From Euperipatoides rowelli (lineage: Eukaryota; Onychophora; Udeonychophora; Euonychophora; Peripatopsidae), in assembly GCA_003024985.2 (NCBI GenBank), contig PXIH01S0006951.1: a stretch of DNA of 12,829 nucleotides. One strand, 5' to 3'. This document shows, one piece after another, positions 9,045 to 12,829 of the stretch. Under the pieces are notes generated by a model. The model did no database searches, had not been told where the DNA came from, and saw nothing but the letters and a program-made list of their open reading frames with translations. The first letter of the stretch is position 1, and each line of letters begins with the position of its first letter. The position numbers were made by a program, and so were the translations under genes.

Positions 9045-10384
9045 TGTAGGCAATAATTGGCCCATAATAAAACCATCTACAAAAATTAGTTATCCAAAAT
9101 TTTTGATCGAATCCTTTTTTGATTCGCTTTTTTCATAAAGAGCAATAGCCTACTTTATGTACGTTTTTATTTCTTTTATTCAACTATAACAAAATTAATC
9201 CTTTTATTTCGACCTTTAATATAAAAATTAATTTTTACAACACAAAGTTATTTGCATGCATTTGTATATTTTTGAAATTACATTGAAACTTTACACTAAA
9301 AAAAGTAATTATTATTAAACCAACCATATATTGAAGAGAGAAAAACAGGCAATGTAAACAGTGTAATAAATTTACTGATACTTGAGATTTTAATTTTAAT
9401 TTCATTAGGTAAAATATACAGATTTATTATGAATTTTTATTTTAAAAATAAAGGAAAATTTACAAGTGTATGTTTAATTCTTTTAAATTCTATTTTATAC
9501 TGTAAGTCTATATAAAGTGTATTTAGACTATACATTGTATTGTACATACAGTATAGTGCTGCTGTTATATGTCTTTAGAGTTTTCGGTAATTTTTTGCAA
9601 ACTTGGACACTAGCACTAGTAATTATGGGAAATTAAAAACGACGGCCGTCATGTGATACCATTCTTTTTGGTTTGCTTGTAAACAACTCAGTAAAATTGG
9701 ATTTTCTTACTGTAATTATTTAATCGAATGTGAAGAAAAATTGAAGCAAACATGACTTTTAAACTACAAATAAACTAATTCACTTTTGTTAATGTGTTTC
9801 ACTTTAAGGCTAGCCTACATTGTGACCCTGTATTCGGTGGTATAAATTCCAGGTCAGAGTTTTCCGTGTTAGGGTGAACGCCGATTTACAACCTAAAAGT
9901 TTGTATAAAGAATGATAAGTTTATTAAGGACAACTCCTGAAACACCCCGGCAATGTTTGAAAAATATATGTAATATGTAGTGAGACTAGAAACTTGGTTT
10001 TAATTCATATATATTTTATTTTCGTGAATAAAATTATTATCACAAAATGAAAACAAATTTATATACACATTACATATACTGTATATAATATAAACATATG
10101 TCATATACTAGATGTTACAGCTTCGTTGGACTGTTCATAATCCCCCTCTTAGAGCTTCCCTCCCCCCTAATTTGCTCTATTCTATCACGAGGAAGATTAT
10201 GTATTTCAGAATAACAGCCCAAACCAGCTGATATAGGATTAAGGAGGAGAAAGGGGAAGTAACCCTTTTTTATCCCTGCCCCGATAGAAATGAGCAGGTA
10301 CTACCCCCATCTCGCGCTTGCTAGGTGAGACATCTGACCTGTATATAAAAATTAAATAAAGCATTTCGAATAATTGTTAGTGCT

Positions 10385-10400
10385 ACACACACACAAACAC
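10385..10400. repeat. AC dinucleotide run
   Basis: A short, slightly interrupted AC microsatellite in the last large intron. Confidence 0.8.
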
Positions 10401-10571
10401 AGGGCATTTAGCAAACAAACATATTTATTTGCTTAGAAAGACAACCATCATATTTCTTCCCCAGAAAATTTAAAAAAAAAGTGCACCTGATTACAAATTA
10501 AGTCAAAACGCGCAGCAAAGAGGAGAGTAAGAGAACAAGGGAGAGGGTAGGGGGTAACAAATTTGAATCAA

Positions 10572-10610
10572 AGTCTATAAAACTGAGAGTCTATAATAAT
10601 AATAATAATA
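10572..10610. repeat. AGTCTATAA direct repeat leading into a TAA run
   Basis: AGTCTATAA occurs at 10572-10580 and 10588-10596. The second copy runs directly into a TAA microsatellite (10594-10610). Confidence 0.7.
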
Positions 10611-12671
10611 GCTTATGGCTACAAGAAACTGGAAGGCTTGTGGACATCTGAAGATTGGGTTAGCTAACCATAAATTAGAAGATGAGAAGAGGCACTGCTT
10701 AATATGCTTGATGATGACGATGTACAGGAAGGATGAAAGGACGTTTAAATTGCGATTAGTTGGTAGTAAATCTGGTAACTGCTGTGATGAAATGAAGAGG
10801 CAGGCTGGTAATTAATAGCATTTCACTAAAAGACATCTTTGAAATAATTTGGCTTCTCCATCTGGTTTGTGTTCGATTTAAAGTTTATAGCCCTTGTCTT
10901 GCTCTGCTCTTTGTGGTTCTGGCTAATTTCTCCTATTTTTCTTCTCTGCATCAGCTTTTATATCCCTTTGTTGCTATTAGTAGTATCGTTTATATTGATC
11001 TCCCTCCTAAAGGTTGCTATAGTGTGTCATCTGCTATTCTATGCAGATGAAGTAAGGGAGGCGCCACCAGGTGAGATTGTTTGGTACTATTATGATAGCA
11101 AAGATGATAAATTTGCAGCTTTATCTTGGTAGCCATGGTAACTAGGATGTACATTTCCCTCCAGAAATAGATACACAGTGTTTCTTTCATTCTTTTCATC
11201 CTATTTAGATGTAATTCTTTAAAGGCTGATGTTTTAAGCAGTTCATAATTGGATTTAGGTTTATAATTAGTTATCAATTTAATATTGTTAATAATTTTAA
11301 AGTCTTTTTCTTTCTTATTAAAAGGACCAAGGGAAAAGGGATCGCTATGCCATGGGTGGCTGGCCCACAGGAGAAGGAGATGGTAGAAATAGCATAGAAA
11401 CATATCAAGTTCAAAAAAATCTAACATTAATAAACAAAACTGTAAAGGTGAATGGTAAAATCAAGTAGGCTAACAAAATTAGGAATAAATCTTAATGATT
11501 TATTCTGGAGTTTATCAATTCCTATTGATAAATGACACATATAAATTCTCAATGGTTTTGAGATATAAAATATTAATCTGTGTGTAAACAGTGGTATGTG
11601 ATATTAAATATGGCAGGATAGTTATCGTAGCAAATTTATTCTTACCAGGGTTTTCCTGATGAAGTGGTACAACCTGGATGTTTCTTTTGGTATAGACTAA
11701 ACAGTAGTCCTGAAATAATACACAATTAAATTCCTAGTTTATCAGAAATAAGGACAGGGGAAGTGCAAAGCTTGATGGTAGCCTTGCACTTATACTGGGT
11801 AAAGCTTATTGGATGGCTAACTAGCTAACGATACACTGTCTAGAAATCAGTTGTGAGTACCTTGATGGCAATCATGTACTGAGATCCCAGATGCAGATCG
11901 TTTTATACTATTGAACACAGAGTCAGCAAATTCCTGAGTAAAGCATGTACAATATTATCAGCTTTTGGATGAAAATAAGAGCCAATAAGAAATTAGTCAA
12001 ACACTTTTTTTACTGCGATCCATTCTTAGTTTTAGTCAGCTGAATCCAGGCCAAGTAGTTTATGCCAGTTTCTATAGAGATGGTAGCAGCATGTGATTGG
12101 TTCAAACTGTAGCTTGTCTTATGGAAGTTTGCTATTATGTAAATGTCCATTAGCCGGAACACTTTTTATAAGTCCAGTACCTGACAAGAGTAACGATGTT
12201 ATGCACGATCCCTGGTGAGAGATTATTTCAACCTTGCCTAATATTATTACTATTGGTCTTTGAAAATGTCTTTCAAATGGAAATCAAATTATCAGTATCA
12301 CTTTAGCTATATACTGTAATGTTCAATTGGTCATCATTGATTGTAACTTGTGTTAGCACACACTTATGATAACCAATATAATTTTCGGACTAACTAATCA
12401 TATTCAGGGCAACTGTTGTGTGGAAGATATAAGGACAACTGCATTTCAATTAGGGATGTAGTTTGGCTTTGTTATAACAATGTAAATCTATGATAGACAC
12501 GATTATGATCATTGTCTGTCTGAGGGTGATCAATACCAAAAAACATTCATATCTCTAAGCATATTAGGTTATTTAAAATTACATAAATCAAAATAATACA
12601 GTATTTGTTATATACTGTATATTTTTAAAAAAAAAATTTATACTGAACTATATTATTTTTTAACCCTTTAG

Positions 12672-12808
12672 ATTTTGACAAATTAAGTCCAGATGAGCTG
12701 AGGAAAGTTTTGGTTTCTCCAAATGCTACTGAACCATCTAAGCAATCTCCTAATTACAGATCATTCTTCAAAAGTGTTTCTGTGTCAACAGTTAGAGGAC
12801 CAGATGGG
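12672..12808 (+). CDS. HAX1: HAX1-like exon with the conserved FFKSVSV-GPDG block
   Basis: AG at 12670-12671 is the acceptor; AT completes GAT (Asp) with the G carried over from 8122. Forty-five codons follow to GGG before donor GTATGT at 12809. The peptide reads FDKLSPDELRKVLVS at the start and YRSFFKSVSVSTVRGPDG at the end. The latter corresponds to the YFKSISVTKITKPDG core of vertebrate HAX1, the most conserved part of the family, and is the main basis for the identification. In homologues an EERRTV-like stretch follows directly after PDG, so it should be in the next exon, right of the window. It leaves in phase 0. Reading through the donor would give only a few codons before TAA at 12821. 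Confidence 0.9.
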
Positions 12809-12829
12809 GTATGTGTCCTTTAAAATTAT

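Larger units (their letters stand above)
364..12619. repeat. Dispersed TA-N3-TA 7-mers (42 copies in two classes)
   Basis: Class 1, TACTGTA or TACAGTA, 29 copies starting at 364, 998, 2020, 2178, 2236, 2256, 2415, 2691, 2770, 3042, 3876, 4689, 6598, 6961, 7210, 8047, 8157, 8258, 8348, 8366, 8528, 8720, 9498, 9547, 9708, 10077, 12312, 12597 and 12613. Class 2, TAGCCTA or TAGGCTA, 13 copies starting at 759, 1336, 2142, 2537, 2686, 3001, 3037, 3788, 4537, 7005, 9146, 9811 and 11466. With about 70% A+T, my rough expectation is about 3 and about 1.3 copies. None falls in the four HAX1-like exons, but those total only 463 bp. TAC(A/T)GTA is the documented excision footprint of Sleeping Beauty. Assigning class 2 to another TA-targeting element is inference. 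Counts were made by eye. Confidence 0.7.
8123..12671 (+). other. Intron of HAX1-like gene, 4549 bp, phase 1
   Basis: Donor GTATGG; acceptor ACCCTTTAG at 12663-12671. It holds a cluster of scars at 8157-8726 (seven, the last six within 470 bp), others at 9146-10077, 11466, 12312, 12597 and 12613, a hairpin at 8317-8348, an inverted repeat at 8938-9044, and AC and TAA microsatellites near 10385 and 10594. The part at about 10130-10320 is GC-richer than its surroundings. No exon is needed here because the phases already agree across it, and I recognise no gene in it. Confidence 0.75.
4033..12808 (+). other. HAX1: HAX1-like gene, partial (four internal exons)
   Basis: Joining exons 4033-4220, 5577-5668, 8077-8122 and 12672-12808 gives 154 codons with no stop and matching phases (1, 0, 1 at the three introns; phase 0 after the last). 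The order of features matches HAX1: an acidic Asp/Glu box, a short Phe-rich helix-like block (HFEEMFRTFG), a Pro/Gly-rich linker, SPRDKMLKDP (compare the RDSML block of vertebrate HAX1), and the best-conserved block SFFKSVSV with GPDG (compare YFKSIS and KPDG). In vertebrates HAX1 is a mostly disordered, mainly mitochondrial anti-apoptotic protein that works with the chaperone CLPB; this role is known for the family and not shown here. Missing are the N terminus (upstream) and the conserved tail after GPDG (downstream). Confidence 0.85.

Noticed and set aside
9108-9126. CGAATC / GATTCG mini-hairpin with T-run loop as a terminator
   Set aside because: A six-base stem is expected by chance in 12.8 kb. 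The context is a eukaryotic intron.
10615-10815. 66-codon frame beginning MATRNWKACGHLKIG
   Set aside because: Its composition is less AT-biased than its surroundings, so it may be a fragment of an unknown repeat, but I recognise no family. Nothing besides openness supports coding.
10869-11427. An open frame on the plus strand (10869-11132) and one on the minus strand (11017-11427)
   Set aside because: They overlap on opposite strands and have no recognised domains. Both lie within the intron and are best explained as chance.

Overview
This is a stretch of AT-rich animal nuclear DNA (roughly 70% A+T by eye). It is not bacterial: coding is broken into short exons with GT/AG borders, introns are 1.4 to 4.5 kb, and there is a decayed non-LTR retrotransposon. 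Isolated N bases at 60, 4336 and 5416 point to a draft assembly. An arthropod, perhaps a crustacean, is my guess from the feel of the sequence; it is not proven.

Layout. Positions 1 to about 2205 hold a sense-strand, heavily mutated LINE fragment: an endonuclease-RT linker, the reverse transcriptase and a C-terminal domain. Positions 2206 to 4032 are non-coding. From 4033 to 12808 lie four consecutive internal exons (4033-4220, 5577-5668, 8077-8122, 12672-12808) of one plus-strand gene. I identify it as a homologue of HAX1 (HCLS1-associated protein X-1). All reading phases agree across the three introns, giving 154 codons of continuous coding sequence. The first exon(s) and the 3' end lie outside the window or were not found. 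The introns contain simple repeats, a degenerate ~90-bp tandem repeat (4973-5345), a perfect 13-bp hairpin (8317-8348) and otherwise unremarkable AT-rich DNA.

The most interesting signal is a pair of 7-mers scattered over the whole window. TACTGTA/TACAGTA occurs 29 times and TAGCCTA/TAGGCTA 13 times by hand count, several-fold more than composition predicts. Both have the form TA-N3-TA. TAC(A/T)GTA is the known excision footprint of Sleeping Beauty-type Tc1/mariner transposons. The dead LINE gives an internal test: five of these 7-mers lie in its coding part (364, 759, 998, 1336, 2020). All five sit exactly on a frameshift, and removing the 5 bp that turn TA into TA-N3-TA rejoins the conserved reading frame each time. 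So these 7-mers look like scars of 5-bp insertions at TA sites, left by at least two kinds of cut-and-paste element with CAG- and GGC-type termini. The density is about one scar per 300 bp.
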